A DNA stretch of 64,000 bases from Candidatus Competibacter denitrificans Run_A_D11 (GTDB lineage: Bacteria > Pseudomonadota > Gammaproteobacteria > Competibacterales > Competibacteraceae). A program made the position numbers and the translations under genes. Below, one piece after another: positions 1-8,696 of the stretch. The stretch is taken from contig NZ_CBTJ020000002.1 in assembly GCF_001051235.1 (NCBI RefSeq), positions 1-64,000 of the forward strand, written 5' to 3'. Under the pieces are notes generated by a model. That model saw nothing but the letters and a program-made list of their open reading frames with translations, was not told the origin of the DNA and did no database searches. How positions within the stretch are numbered: the stretch's first letter is position 1; the number at the start of each line of letters is the position of its first letter.

Positions 1-1
1 A

Positions 2-73
2 TTGTTGACCATCCTCAATGCCATCCTCAAGACCAACTCCCCTTGGCAGCCTCCCGCAGAGTGCAGGCCATGA
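2..73 (+). pseudogene. C-terminal end of an IS110-family transposase (cut by window edge)
   Basis: An open frame enters from the left edge and stops with TGA at 71-73. Its 23 visible residues begin LLTILNAILKTNSPWQP, which resembles the conserved C-terminal tail of IS110-family DEDD transposases (usually RKLLTILNAML...PW). Only the tail is visible, so whether the full gene is intact upstream is unknown; it is recorded here as a fragment. It lies about 15 bp before a palindromic repeat, a type of target used by some IS110 members. The identification rests on a short motif and could be wrong. Confidence 0.6.
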
Positions 74-89
74 GATGACAACACAGTTG

Positions 90-106
90 CTCTCCCTCTG
101 GGAGAG
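90..106. repeat. Palindromic repeat, copy 1 (CTCTCCC-TCT-GGGAGAG)
   Basis: Perfect 7-bp inverted repeat with a 3-nt loop, followed by GGTCAGGGTGAGGG. A degenerate copy sits at 8697-8714. It lies between the transposase tail and the stop of the YgjV-like gene and could act as a transcript end for that leftward operon. Repeats of this kind are dispersed in many proteobacterial genomes. Confidence 0.55.
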
Positions 107-108
107 GG

Positions 109-642
109 TCAGGGTGAGGGCGCTGAAGCGTTCCGCTGCCGCCACAAGCGAAAAATGGTGTGACTATTCACCACCAGAAAGCAGCTCTCAATCAATACCC
201 CGCCGATGGAACTGACCGCGATATTGTGGATTAGCCAGCACGCGGTTCCCCCCAGAATCACCACCCGCATCCGAATCCCCTGCTCCCGATACAAAGCCCA
301 GGTTCCCAGGGTAGCGCCGATCACCGCCAGCCATTGCACCGGTCGGGTAATGGTCGGAATCGCCATCACCCAGACCACCACCAGAAAAAAGCCCATCACC
401 GCGACATGGCGAGTATGCACGGAAACATAACTGCGCACGCCGCTCAACCAGGCGGCATACGCGGCGGAAGGGGTACCGAGCAGCAGAAAATGGCCGCCGA
501 TCACGGCACAGAACACCGTTAGGAAAACGCGCAGACGCTGGTCGCTACGCTGGGCGAAGGTCAAAATGCCCAGGCCGAAGGCCAGCAAGCCGACCGATTG
601 CGCCAGCGGGTTGGCCGCGAACAAGTCCGCTAAAGCACGCAT
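109..642 (-). CDS. ygjV: YgjV-like inner membrane protein
   Basis: This 177-residue protein is mostly hydrophobic, with about five or six predicted membrane segments and short charged loops. Motifs such as NPLAQSVGLLAFGLGI near the N-terminus and a W-x-NxxxxSxGG stretch near residue 140 match the YgjV (Imp-YgjV) family of bacterial inner membrane proteins, whose role is not established. It begins 9 bp after the stop of the upstream RND pump gene on the same strand, so it is probably the last gene of that three-gene operon. A link to efflux is inferred only from this position. Confidence 0.75.
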   Translation of the reverse strand: MRALADLFAANPLAQSVGLLAFGLGILTFAQRSDQRLRVFLTVFCAVIGGHFLLLGTPSAAYAAWLSGVRSYVSVHTRHVAVMGFFLVVVWVMAIPTITRPVQWLAVIGATLGTWALYREQGIRMRVVILGGTACWLIHNIAVSSIGGVLIESCFLVVNSHTIFRLWRQRNASAPSP

Positions 643-651
643 ATCGGGTCG

Positions 652-3600
652 CTAATGGCTCGAATCCGCCGGAACGGTTTCCACCCGCCGCACCCGATAC
701 CATGCCGCATACAACGCCGGTAAAAACAGCAGCGTCAGCAACGTAGCGACGATCAGCCCACCCATGATCGCCACCGCCATCGGCCCGAAAAAAGCGTTGC
801 GCGATAGCGGCACCATCGCCAGCACCGCCGCCGCTGCCGTCAGCACAATCGGCCGAAACCGGCGCACGGTGGATTCGACAATCGCCTCCCATTGACTGCG
901 ACCAGCGGCGATGTCCTGTTGAATCTGATCAACCAGAATCACCGAATTGCGCATGATCATCCCAAACAGCGCGATGGTGCCGAGCATGGCGACAAAGCCG
1001 AACGGCTGGTTGAACAGCAACAAAAACAGCGTCACCCCGATCAGGCCCAGCGGGGCAGTCAACACCACCAGCACTACCCGCGAGAAACTCTGCAACTGGA
1101 TCATCAACACCGTCAGCACCACCAGCACAAACAGCGGAATACCGGCATTGACCGATCCCTGCCCCTTGGCTGCTTCCTCCACCGTGCCGCCGGTTTCCAG
1201 CCGAAATCCCGCCGGCAATTGGGCGCGGATCGGGGCCAGCAGCGGCTCGATTTGCGCGGTCACCGTGGCGGGCTGAATGGTGCCGTAGACATTGGCGCGC
1301 ACGGTGATGGTCGGCAGCCGGTCGCGCCGCCAGATCACGCCTGGCTCAAAGCGGTACTGAATCCGGCCGATGTGCGCCAGCGGTACGCTTTTGCCGCTGG
1401 CTGTGGGCACCGTCAGATCGTCCAGCAAGGCCAGTTGCGTGCGCGCAGCGACATCGCCCCGCAACACCACCTCAATGGCTTTATCCCGCTCGCGGTAGCT
1501 GGTAACCGGCATTCCGGTCAGCAAGGTATTGAGCATCTGCGCGACTTCCTGGCTGCTCACGCCCAGCAGCCGGGCTTTATCCTGGTCGATCTCAACGCCG
1601 ATCACCTTGGATTGCTCCTCCCAATCCAGATGCACGTTGCTGAGATGGGGATTGCCGCGCATCACGTCGGCTATGGCGTTGGCCACGCCACGCAGTGGGG
1701 CGAGATCCTGCCCGGATACCCGAAACTGCACCGGAAATCCGACCGGCGGGCCGTTTTCGACGCGGGTTACGTTGGCGCGCAGCGTGGGAAAATCGTCTTC
1801 AAATAACTGGATCAGCCGTGCCCGCAACGCCTCGCGCGCCGGCACATCCTCGGTCAGAATGACAAACTGGGCGTAACGGGTGGCTGGCAACTGCTGATCC
1901 AGCCCCAGGTAGTAACGCGGCGCACCCCAGCCGATGTAGGCCACGAAGTTGGTGATGCCCGGCTCTTTGGCCAAAATCGCTTCCAGTTTATGGACTTCCG
2001 TATCGACCGCCTTCAGTGAGGAACCTTCCGGCAGGCGTAAATCGATCATCAATTCCAGCCGGGTTGATACCGGAAAAAACTGCTTTTGCACCGAGCCGAA
2101 ACCGACAATCGCCAGCACGAACAGGGCGACGGTAACGGTAATGACGAACCAGCGCTGCGCCACACACCATTGGACGACCACCCGGAAACGCCGATAGAAG
2201 GCGGTGTGGTAGACCTCGTATTCGCTGTGGACGCCCGCTACTACGGTTTCAACCGGCTGATGGTGGGCGCGTCGCCACCAGCGGGTCAGTAATCGGGCCT
2301 TATGCGGGGCGCGGGGATCGGGCAGCGTGCCGTAACCCAGCCACGGAATCACCACCACCGCCGCCAGCCACGACAGCAGCAGAGCAATGGCGTTGACCTG
2401 AAAAATCGACACGGTGTATTCGCCGGTGGCGGAACGGGCGGTGGCGATGGGCAGAAAGCCCGCCATCGTCACCAGCGTGCCGGACAGCATCGGCCCGGCG
2501 GTGCTGGTGTAGGCGAAGGCGGCGGCCCTGGCCCGCTCCCAGCCTTCTTCCATCTTCACCCACATCATTTCCACCGCGATGATGGCATCATCCACCAGCA
2601 GGCCCAGCGCCAGAATTAACGAACCGAGCGAAATCTTGTGCAGGCCGATGTTGAAAAACCACATCAGCAGAAACGTCGCCGCCAGCACCAGCGGAATCGA
2701 CAGCGCCACCACCAAACCGGTGCGCACCCCCAGACTGAACAGGGTGACGCCCAGCACGATCAGCACCGCTTCAGCCAGGGCTTTCACAAAATTATCAATC
2801 GACCGCTTCACGACCTCCGGCTGGCTGGCCACTTCCTGCAAGTCCACGCCCAGCGGCAGTTGGTTCTGCAAGCGCTGCATTTCGGCCCGCAGTTCGCGGC
2901 CAAGCTGGATGATGTCGCCGCCGGGCGTCATCACCACCCCGATGGCGATGGCGCGCTGGCCGCCGGTGCGCACCCGGGGCGCGGGCGGATCGACCGAACC
3001 ACGCCGCACCTCGGCCAGATCGCCGATGCGCAATTGCCGCCCACCGGCCCGGATTACGGTATTGCGCACAGCGGCCACGGTGTCGAAGCCGCCGCTGGGG
3101 CGCAGATAAATCCGGTCGGTGGCGGTCTCGAAAAAGCCGGCCCCGGCGATGGCATTCTGGCGGGACAAGGCTTGAATGACGGTGTTGAGATCCAGGCCCA
3201 GTGTGGCCAATTTGGCGTTGGCGATGTCCAGATAAATCTTTTCATCCTGCTCACCGAACAGATCGACTTTGGCGACCTGCTTGACCCGCAACAGCGCATC
3301 GCGCACCCCGTCGGCGTACTGCTTGAGGGCGGCATCGCTCAATTCATCGGAGACCACCGCATAAATGTTGCCGTAAACATCGCCGAATTCATCGTTGAAA
3401 AACGGCCCCACCACCCCGGCGGGCAGGCTCTGGCGGATGTCGCCGACTTTCTTGCGGACCTGATAGAACACTTCGGGAATCACCGAGCGCGGCGCGGAAT
3501 CTTTGGCCATGAATAAAATGACCGATTCGCTCGGTCGGGAATAGCTGACCAGGTGATCGACGTGGGGCGCTTCCTGCAATTTCTTCTCGATGCGGTCGGT

Positions 3601-3798
3601 GACCTGCTGCTCAACATCCTGGGCGGTCGCGCCCGGCCACAGCGTGCGCACCACCATGACCTTGAAGGTGAACGGCGGGTCATCGGCCTGACCGAGATGC
3701 TGATAGCCGTACACGCCCATCAACGCCACGGCGACGATGAAATAACCGACCAGCGCCCGATGGCGGATAGCCCAGTCCGACAGGTTGAAGCCGGTCAC
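652..3798 (-). CDS. RND efflux pump, inner membrane permease
   Basis: At 1048 residues the protein has the usual length of AcrB/HAE1-type RND permeases, which export substrates across the envelope using the proton gradient. The order is as expected: an N-terminal membrane helix, a large periplasmic porter domain (LWPGATAQDVEQQV near residue 55), membrane helices 2-6 with the paired aspartates of helix 4 (LVDDAIIAVE near residue 400), a second periplasmic domain, then helices 7-12. Its ATG overlaps the stop of the adaptor gene as ATGA, so the two are translationally coupled. No outer-membrane channel gene is present nearby, so a shared TolC-like channel is likely. Substrate cannot be inferred from sequence. 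Confidence 0.93.
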   Translation of the reverse strand: MTGFNLSDWAIRHRALVGYFIVAVALMGVYGYQHLGQADDPPFTFKVMVVRTLWPGATAQDVEQQVTDRIEKKLQEAPHVDHLVSYSRPSESVILFMAKDSAPRSVIPEVFYQVRKKVGDIRQSLPAGVVGPFFNDEFGDVYGNIYAVVSDELSDAALKQYADGVRDALLRVKQVAKVDLFGEQDEKIYLDIANAKLATLGLDLNTVIQALSRQNAIAGAGFFETATDRIYLRPSGGFDTVAAVRNTVIRAGGRQLRIGDLAEVRRGSVDPPAPRVRTGGQRAIAIGVVMTPGGDIIQLGRELRAEMQRLQNQLPLGVDLQEVASQPEVVKRSIDNFVKALAEAVLIVLGVTLFSLGVRTGLVVALSIPLVLAATFLLMWFFNIGLHKISLGSLILALGLLVDDAIIAVEMMWVKMEEGWERARAAAFAYTSTAGPMLSGTLVTMAGFLPIATARSATGEYTVSIFQVNAIALLLSWLAAVVVIPWLGYGTLPDPRAPHKARLLTRWWRRAHHQPVETVVAGVHSEYEVYHTAFYRRFRVVVQWCVAQRWFVITVTVALFVLAIVGFGSVQKQFFPVSTRLELMIDLRLPEGSSLKAVDTEVHKLEAILAKEPGITNFVAYIGWGAPRYYLGLDQQLPATRYAQFVILTEDVPAREALRARLIQLFEDDFPTLRANVTRVENGPPVGFPVQFRVSGQDLAPLRGVANAIADVMRGNPHLSNVHLDWEEQSKVIGVEIDQDKARLLGVSSQEVAQMLNTLLTGMPVTSYRERDKAIEVVLRGDVAARTQLALLDDLTVPTASGKSVPLAHIGRIQYRFEPGVIWRRDRLPTITVRANVYGTIQPATVTAQIEPLLAPIRAQLPAGFRLETGGTVEEAAKGQGSVNAGIPLFVLVVLTVLMIQLQSFSRVVLVVLTAPLGLIGVTLFLLLFNQPFGFVAMLGTIALFGMIMRNSVILVDQIQQDIAAGRSQWEAIVESTVRRFRPIVLTAAAAVLAMVPLSRNAFFGPMAVAIMGGLIVATLLTLLFLPALYAAWYRVRRVETVPADSSH

Positions 3799-4889
3799 GG
3801 CCGTGTTCCGGCGGAGGCGGTATCCTGCATGACCGGTCGCACCGCCTGGCCGGGAACGAGCTTATGGGCGCCGACCGTCACCACCAATTCCCCGGCCTGG
3901 ACGCCGCTGGCCAGCACTGCGCCTTCTTCACGATATTGGCCGATGGTGACTGGTCGGCGCTGCGCCTTGCCGTCCGCCACCACCCAAACTGCTGGCCCCG
4001 CGCCGTGCTCCACCACCGCCGTCAGCGGCACCAGCAACTGACCATCGGACGCGGCGGGCTGCACCATCACCTGGGCGGTCATGCCCAGCCGCACCGCCGG
4101 ATCGGCGGCGAGCAACCGGATACGGGCGGCATAGGTACGAGTCGCAGCATCAGCCGCCGGGGCCAGTTCCCGCAACTCTGCGGACAGACGCAGTTCCGGT
4201 TTCGCCCACAGCGTCACCGTCATCGCCTTTGCCTGCCGGAGTTCGGCCACCCGCCCTTCGGGAATATTGATGACGATTTCCTGTTCGTCGGGACGCGCCA
4301 GCTTGAAGACCGGCTGACCGGCAGCGACCACCTGCCCGACTTCGGCCAGCACCGCCGTCACTACACCGGTGTGATCGGCGGTCAAAGTGCTGTACTCGGC
4401 CTGGTTGTCGATCACGGCCAGTTGCGCTTTCGATTGATCGCGCCTGGCCCTGGCGGCTTTATAAACGGTGGCTTTGGCGTCATAGACTGATGGTGAGATC
4501 AGCTTGCGCTCCAGCAAGGCGGCGTAACGCACCTGCTCGCCTTCCGCGAGGCTTAAATCGCTCTCGGCGGCCGCCAATTGTGCTTTGGCGGCCTGGGCGT
4601 TGAGTTGCAGATCGGCGGGATCGAGTCGGGCCAGGATTTTACCGCGCTCGACCCGCGCACCGACATCAACCAGCCGGGCCACGATCTTGCCGGGAACCCG
4701 GAAGGCCAAATCCGACTCATGACGGGCGCGCACTTCGCCGGAATAAAGGATTGGTGTCGTACTCGCCGCTTGCAGGGCCTGCACCAATACCGGGCGCACC
4801 GTTGCGGCGGGAGGCGGCAGATCGGGCTTGTTGCAAGCGACCAGCGTCAAAGCAACAGCCAGCAGAGCGAAAACCGCGTTATGTCGCAC
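3795..4889 (-). CDS. RND efflux periplasmic adaptor lipoprotein
   Basis: This 364-residue membrane fusion protein would bridge the RND permease and an outer-membrane channel. The N-terminus is a lipoprotein signal with lipobox LVAC (cysteine at residue 19). Next come a barrel-sandwich half (VPGKIVARLVDVGARVERG near residue 67), an alpha-helical hairpin from about 100 to 155, the second lipoyl half (TADHTGVVTAVLAEVG), then beta-barrel and membrane-proximal domains. It is the first gene of the leftward operon and overlaps the permease start by 4 nt. The 118-bp gap to the divergent Fic gene should contain its promoter, though I see no convincing -35/-10 pair there. Confidence 0.9.
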   Translation of the reverse strand: MRHNAVFALLAVALTLVACNKPDLPPPAATVRPVLVQALQAASTTPILYSGEVRARHESDLAFRVPGKIVARLVDVGARVERGKILARLDPADLQLNAQAAKAQLAAAESDLSLAEGEQVRYAALLERKLISPSVYDAKATVYKAARARRDQSKAQLAVIDNQAEYSTLTADHTGVVTAVLAEVGQVVAAGQPVFKLARPDEQEIVINIPEGRVAELRQAKAMTVTLWAKPELRLSAELRELAPAADAATRTYAARIRLLAADPAVRLGMTAQVMVQPAASDGQLLVPLTAVVEHGAGPAVWVVADGKAQRRPVTIGQYREEGAVLASGVQAGELVVTVGAHKLVPGQAVRPVMQDTASAGTRP

Positions 4890-5007
4890 GGAGCGCCGCC
4901 TTTTGAGTCAAACCAGGTAAGGTAGAAAACATCGCAAGACCTTAGCAGAATGATGTGCTAATGGTCATCGAATACGCTTAAGCAAGCAATGCCTGGCTAC
5001 CTACGAC

Positions 5008-5910
5008 ATGAAACCACCAGAACATAGAATCCATGCTTCAGAATCATCCGTAGAAGATGATGTTGACAGCGCTTTATATCCACGTCAAAACCCTGAAGCC
5101 GTCATTGCGCTTCTGGCGCTGGCCGATGATTTGAAGCGCCGGATCGATGCGGGCAAAGCCAGTCTCCATCCTGAATCTGACCTTTGGTCAAAAATACTGG
5201 AGAAAATGCGTGTCGATTGGACTTACCACAGTAACGCTATTGAAGGCTCGACCCTAAATCGGGGCGATACCCTGTTTTTTTTGCAGGAAGGGCTGACGGT
5301 TGAAGGGAAACCGTTCAAGGATTTTCTGGATGCGAGGAATCACGCGGAAGCGATTGATCTTCTTTTCGATGTCGTGGCGAACGCTCGGCCGATCAGTGAG
5401 GGATTGCTCAAAGAAGTGAATGCGCTGCTTCTCAATGGCGTTTTACAGACCCCGGCGCGGACCCCGGCCGGGCAAGCCGTCAGCAAGACGGTTCACGCCG
5501 GACAGTATAAGCGGTTGCCCAATCACGTTCTCCAGCAGGACGGCACCCTGCATCAGTATGTTGTTCCAGAACAGGTAGCCCCCCAAATGCAAACCCTGGT
5601 TACCTGGATCAACGGCGACCAGCCAGTTCACCCCATTGTGAGAGCGGGGGTAGCGCACTACCACCTGGTGCGTATCCATCCCTTTGATGATGGCAACGGA
5701 CGGGGGGCGCGTCTTCTGATGAATCTGATTCTGCTCAAGGCGAGCTTCTTTCCGGCCGTCATCCGCCGCGAACAAAAACGAACTTATTTGGAGACGCTGG
5801 AAATCGCTGATCAAGGCGACATTACGCCTTTTATTCAGTTCATGGCGAGTCAGTTGATTGAAACGCTCCAAACGGTGCAGAGTGATTTGGAGCGGTTTGG
5901 AACGGTTTAA
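5008..5910 (+). CDS. Fic-domain AMP-transferase-type protein
   Basis: This 300-residue protein belongs to the Fic family, which typically moves AMP from ATP to a protein hydroxyl (or removes it). The catalytic motif HPFDDGNGRGAR starts at residue 224 and is complete, with the histidine and phosphate-binding GNGR intact. An N-terminal inhibitory-helix motif, SNAIEG at residues 75-80, fits the (S/T)xxxE(G/N) rule of class II, self-inhibited Fic enzymes, so no separate antitoxin is required. No clear ribosome binding site precedes the ATG. It stands alone between the divergent RND operon and a decayed toxin-antitoxin region. Target protein is unknown. Confidence 0.92.
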   Translation: MKPPEHRIHASESSVEDDVDSALYPRQNPEAVIALLALADDLKRRIDAGKASLHPESDLWSKILEKMRVDWTYHSNAIEGSTLNRGDTLFFLQEGLTVEGKPFKDFLDARNHAEAIDLLFDVVANARPISEGLLKEVNALLLNGVLQTPARTPAGQAVSKTVHAGQYKRLPNHVLQQDGTLHQYVVPEQVAPQMQTLVTWINGDQPVHPIVRAGVAHYHLVRIHPFDDGNGRGARLLMNLILLKASFFPAVIRREQKRTYLETLEIADQGDITPFIQFMASQLIETLQTVQSDLERFGTV

Positions 5911-5948
5911 ACGATTGTACCGTCTATTGGATGTTCACCCGCTTGCTT

Positions 5949-6002
5949 CAGCTACAGCTTTTCGGGGTCTGGCTCCCATGCTCCAGCGTACCCCTGTAGC
6001 TG
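5949..6002. repeat. Imperfect long palindrome
   Basis: CAGCTACAG (5949-5957) pairs with CTGTAGCTG (5994-6002), and inside it GGGGT (5964-5968) pairs with ACCCC (5990-5994, sharing one base with the outer arm). The interior also holds CTGG...CCAG. As RNA it would fold as a bulged hairpin just downstream of the fic stop codon. It may be a degenerate extragenic palindrome; no T-run follows, so it is not a classical terminator. Confidence 0.45.
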
Positions 6003-6192
6003 GCTGGCTCCCACTGTTCGCGGCCCACGAACTCAAAGCACTCAAGCGTACCCTCCGCGTCAGCAACCGGCTAACCGGTTGAATGGCCACCAGCCAGAGT
6101 CATGTCCACGACCGGCGCCTGCACAATCAATAGCCAGTCGAAGAGGTCTTTAGTCGGTTTGGCTTATTAGACCCATTGCAAAATATATGGCC

Positions 6193-6207
6193 AATGGATA
6201 TACCATT
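6193..6207. promoter_or_regulatory. Operator-like palindrome AATGG-ATATA-CCATT
   Basis: A perfect 5-bp inverted repeat with an AT-rich centre sits 20 bp before the ATG of the broken HicA-like gene. Toxin-antitoxin operons are usually autoregulated through such palindromes, so it may be the relic operator of this locus. Evidence is positional only. Confidence 0.3.
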
Positions 6208-6227
6208 AAGGATAGAGATTCCCCATC

Positions 6228-6352
6228 ATGAACGGGAATGAGGTCGTCAAAAACTGCAAGCCGCCGGCTGGACGCTGGCGCGGATCAACGGCAGCCATCA
6301 GTCATGATGAAAGGTGGCACAGTTTTTCCGGTTCCAGCCCACGGCAAATACG
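6228..6352 (+). pseudogene. Frameshifted HicA-like toxin remnant
   Basis: From the ATG at 6228 the first frame reads MNGNEVVK. One extra base in the A-run at 6249-6253 would continue it as KLQAAGWTLARINGSHQ (about 6252-6302). A second shift then gives MMKGGTVFPVPAHGKYD. Joined, these follow the HicA mRNA-interferase pattern: small LxxxGW element, RxxGSH with the catalytic histidine, then a VPVPxHG strand. The usual C-terminal GTLxxI helix is absent. With at least two frameshifts and a lost C-terminus it cannot make active toxin. It is followed at once by an XRE-type antitoxin remnant, so the pair is a dead toxin-antitoxin locus. Confidence 0.65.
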
Positions 6353-6503
6353 ATGCTGCTGATCCGTCGGGCGCGCGGCGACCGCTCGCTGGCCGAATTA
6401 GCCCGCAGCGCAGCGGCTGGAAAACCCCCGTCACTCCCCTACCCTGCGCCAACTGGAACGCGCAGCGGCGGCACTCGGCAAACGCCTGGTGCTGGCGCTG
6501 GAA
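6353..6503 (+). pseudogene. Broken XRE-family antitoxin remnant
   Basis: The frame from ATG 6353 gives MLLIRRARGDRSLAELARSA, the first two helices of a helix-turn-helix domain. From 6414 a different frame gives RLENPRHSPTLRQLERAA and then ALGKRLVLALE, the standard end of an XRE/HigA-like antitoxin. Compared with the usual family pattern, about eight residues plus a frame are missing between the two parts, exactly where the DNA-recognition helix belongs. This indicates a small deletion that inactivated the repressor. It directly abuts the HicA-like remnant. Confidence 0.6.
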
Positions 6504-6549
6504 TCATCGATTCTCTCCACCCTGATCACCCCACGAGTCATCAAACACT

Positions 6550-7494
6550 ATGACCCTGACCATGAAAGCCGTGCGCATTCACGCCTATGGCGGACTCGAC
6601 GTATTGCACTACGAAAACGTACCGATACCCAGGCTCCAACCCGACGATATTCTGATTCAGGTGCGGGCAGCGGCGGTCAACCCGGTCGATTGGAAGATTC
6701 GGGAAGGCTATCTGCAAGGCGTATTGAAACATCAATTACCGCTGACGCTTGGCTGGGATGTGTCCGGCGAAGTGGTCGAAGTCGGCCCGCAAGCGACTGA
6801 TTTTAAGATCGGTGACACAGTTTATGTCCGGCCGGACATCGAACGCGACGGCGGCTATGCGGAATACATCGCCGTCAAATCCAGCGAAGCCGCTTATAAG
6901 CCGGCGACGCTCGATCACATCCACGCCGCCGCCGTGCCGCTGGCCGGGCTGACCGCCTGGCAAGCGCTGGTGGATGCCGCCCAGTTGCAGGCCGGCCAAA
7001 CGGTGTTGATCCACGCCGCCGCCGGCGGGGTCGGCAGCCTGGCGGTGCAACTGGCCAAGGCCAAAGGCGCGCGGGTGATCGCCACCGCCTCGGCGGTCAA
7101 CACCGGGCTGGTGGCCGAACTCAGCGCCGATCAGTTTATCGACTACACCCGAACTCGTTTTGAAGAGGTGGTCAAAGAGGTAGATGTGGTGTTCGATACC
7201 ATCGGCGGTGACACCCAAGAGCGCTCGTGGCAGGTATTGAAACCAGGCGGTATTTTGGTATCGGTGGTCAGTCCACCATCAAAGGAAATCGCCGCCGAAC
7301 GCGGCCTGCGCCGCGCCTTCGTCTTCATTCATGCCGATGGCCGACAACTCACCGCCATCGGCCGCTTGATCGACGACGGTAAAATGAAGCCACTGATTCA
7401 CACCGCCCTGCCGCTGTCCGACGCCCGCCAAGCGCACGCCATCAGCCAGGGCGGCCACGCGCGCGGCAAGATCGTGCTCCACGTCGCCGACTGA
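6550..7494 (+). CDS. NADP-dependent zinc-free medium-chain oxidoreductase (quinone oxidoreductase-like)
   Basis: This 314-residue protein is a medium-chain dehydrogenase/reductase of the quinone-oxidoreductase branch, which reduces quinones or alkenals with NADPH in the cytosol. The N-terminal GroES-like domain carries AAVNPVDWKIREG (near residue 40) and GWDVSGEVVEVG (near 65). The nucleotide-binding domain has HAAAGGVGSLAVQLAK near residue 155. Catalytic and structural zinc ligands are absent, as in this branch. Two starts are possible; the second ATG at 6562 (MKAVRIH) matches the usual family start better. It is followed 24 bp later by yqhD, so the pair may act together against reactive aldehydes and alkenals. 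Confidence 0.88.
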   Translation: MTLTMKAVRIHAYGGLDVLHYENVPIPRLQPDDILIQVRAAAVNPVDWKIREGYLQGVLKHQLPLTLGWDVSGEVVEVGPQATDFKIGDTVYVRPDIERDGGYAEYIAVKSSEAAYKPATLDHIHAAAVPLAGLTAWQALVDAAQLQAGQTVLIHAAAGGVGSLAVQLAKAKGARVIATASAVNTGLVAELSADQFIDYTRTRFEEVVKEVDVVFDTIGGDTQERSWQVLKPGGILVSVVSPPSKEIAAERGLRRAFVFIHADGRQLTAIGRLIDDGKMKPLIHTALPLSDARQAHAISQGGHARGKIVLHVAD

Positions 7495-7518
7495 TTCATC
7501 CTTCTAGGAACTCGCGCC

Positions 7519-8679
7519 ATGCTCAACTTCAGTTTTTACAACCCGACCAAAATCCTGTTCGGCAAGGGCCAGATTGCCGCCATCAGTAAGGAAATTCCCA
7601 AGGATCAGCGTATCTTGCTCACTTACGGCGGCGGCAGCATCAAGCAAAACGGGGTTTACGATCAGGTCATGGCGGCGCTAGCCGGTCGCACCGTGTTCGA
7701 GTTCGCCGGTATCGAGCCGAATCCGACCTATGAAACGCTGATGAAAGCGGTCGAACTGGCCCGGCGGGAAAAGGTGGATTTTCTGCTGGCGGTCGGCGGC
7801 GGTTCGGTGGTCGATGGCACCAAATTCATCGCCGCTGCCATTCCCTTCGTCGGTGATCCGTGGGACATTCTGGCCAATCGCGGCCGCATCGAAACAGCGC
7901 TGCCGCTGGGATCGGTGCTGACCCTGCCCGCCACCGGCTCGGAAATGAACAGTGGTTCGGTCGTCACCCGTCGCGCCACCAACGACAAGCTGGCGTTCAT
8001 GCACCCGCTGGTCTACCCGCGCTTTTCGGTGCTCGATCCGACCACCACCTTTACCTTACCCCCTCGGCAGATCGGTAACGGCGTGGTCGATGCCTACACC
8101 CACATCATGGAGCAGTATCTGACCTATCCGGTCAACGCGCCGATTCAGGATCGCTTCGCCGAGGGCTTGCTGCTGACGTTGATCGAGGAAGGCCCCAAGG
8201 CGCTGGCGATGCCGGATGATTACGACGTGCGCGCCAATATCATGTGGTGTACCACGATGGCCTTGAACGGGCTGATTGGCGCGGGCGTGCCGGGCGATTG
8301 GGCGACCCACATGATCGGCCACGAAATCACCGCCTTGCACGGTCTGGACCACGCGCAAACGCTGGCGATTGTCTTACCGAGCGTCATGCAGGTGAAGCGC
8401 GATAAGAAACGCGCCAAGCTGCTGCAATACGCCGCCCGCGTTTGGAATCTCACCGACGGTGACGAGGACGGGCGGATCGACGCGGCCATCGCCAAGACCC
8501 GCGAGTTTTTCGAGCGGATGGGGGTGCATACCTATCTGGGCGACTATGGCATCAAGGCCGACGCCGTGCCGGCCCTGGTGGCCCAACTGGAGCGGCATGA
8601 GTTGACCAAGCTCGGCGAATACGGGGATATCGATCTACCCACCAGCCGCAAGGTGCTGGAACTGAGTGTGGCGGCTTGA
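7519..8679 (+). CDS. yqhD: NADPH-dependent aldehyde reductase YqhD
   Basis: This 386-residue iron-type alcohol dehydrogenase matches E. coli YqhD (387 residues) almost end to end. YqhD reduces short and lipid-peroxidation-derived aldehydes with NADPH in the cytosol. Visible features are the N-terminal NPTKILFGKG, YGGGS near residue 37, the NADPH-binding LAVGGGSVVDGTKF near 93, and the metal-site residues in NGVVDAYTHIMEQ and HMIGHEITALHGLDHAQ. GGAAC-like ribosome binding sequence lies just upstream of the ATG. It follows the quinone-oxidoreductase-like gene closely on the same strand. Confidence 0.95.
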   Translation: MLNFSFYNPTKILFGKGQIAAISKEIPKDQRILLTYGGGSIKQNGVYDQVMAALAGRTVFEFAGIEPNPTYETLMKAVELARREKVDFLLAVGGGSVVDGTKFIAAAIPFVGDPWDILANRGRIETALPLGSVLTLPATGSEMNSGSVVTRRATNDKLAFMHPLVYPRFSVLDPTTTFTLPPRQIGNGVVDAYTHIMEQYLTYPVNAPIQDRFAEGLLLTLIEEGPKALAMPDDYDVRANIMWCTTMALNGLIGAGVPGDWATHMIGHEITALHGLDHAQTLAIVLPSVMQVKRDKKRAKLLQYAARVWNLTDGDEDGRIDAAIAKTREFFERMGVHTYLGDYGIKADAVPALVAQLERHELTKLGEYGDIDLPTSRKVLELSVAA

Positions 8680-8696
8680 GGCTATACGAAAAAAAT

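Larger units (their letters stand above)
5911..6227. other. Non-coding, degenerate intergenic stretch
   Basis: No supportable gene is seen. The stretch contains imperfect palindromes built around GGCTCCC and CTCCAGCGT (5949-6002), a second GGCTGGCTCCC copy near 6001-6011, and a small operator-like palindrome at 6193-6207. Short open frames here overlap the fic stop and have no recognisable content. It looks like decayed repeat DNA leading into a broken toxin-antitoxin pair. Confidence 0.5.

Noticed and set aside
892-3516. Long + strand open frames (892-1806, 2638-3516) opposite the RND pump gene
   Set aside because: They lie antisense to a clearly recognisable RND permease; their histidine/glutamine/arginine-rich composition is typical of GC-rich antisense frames.
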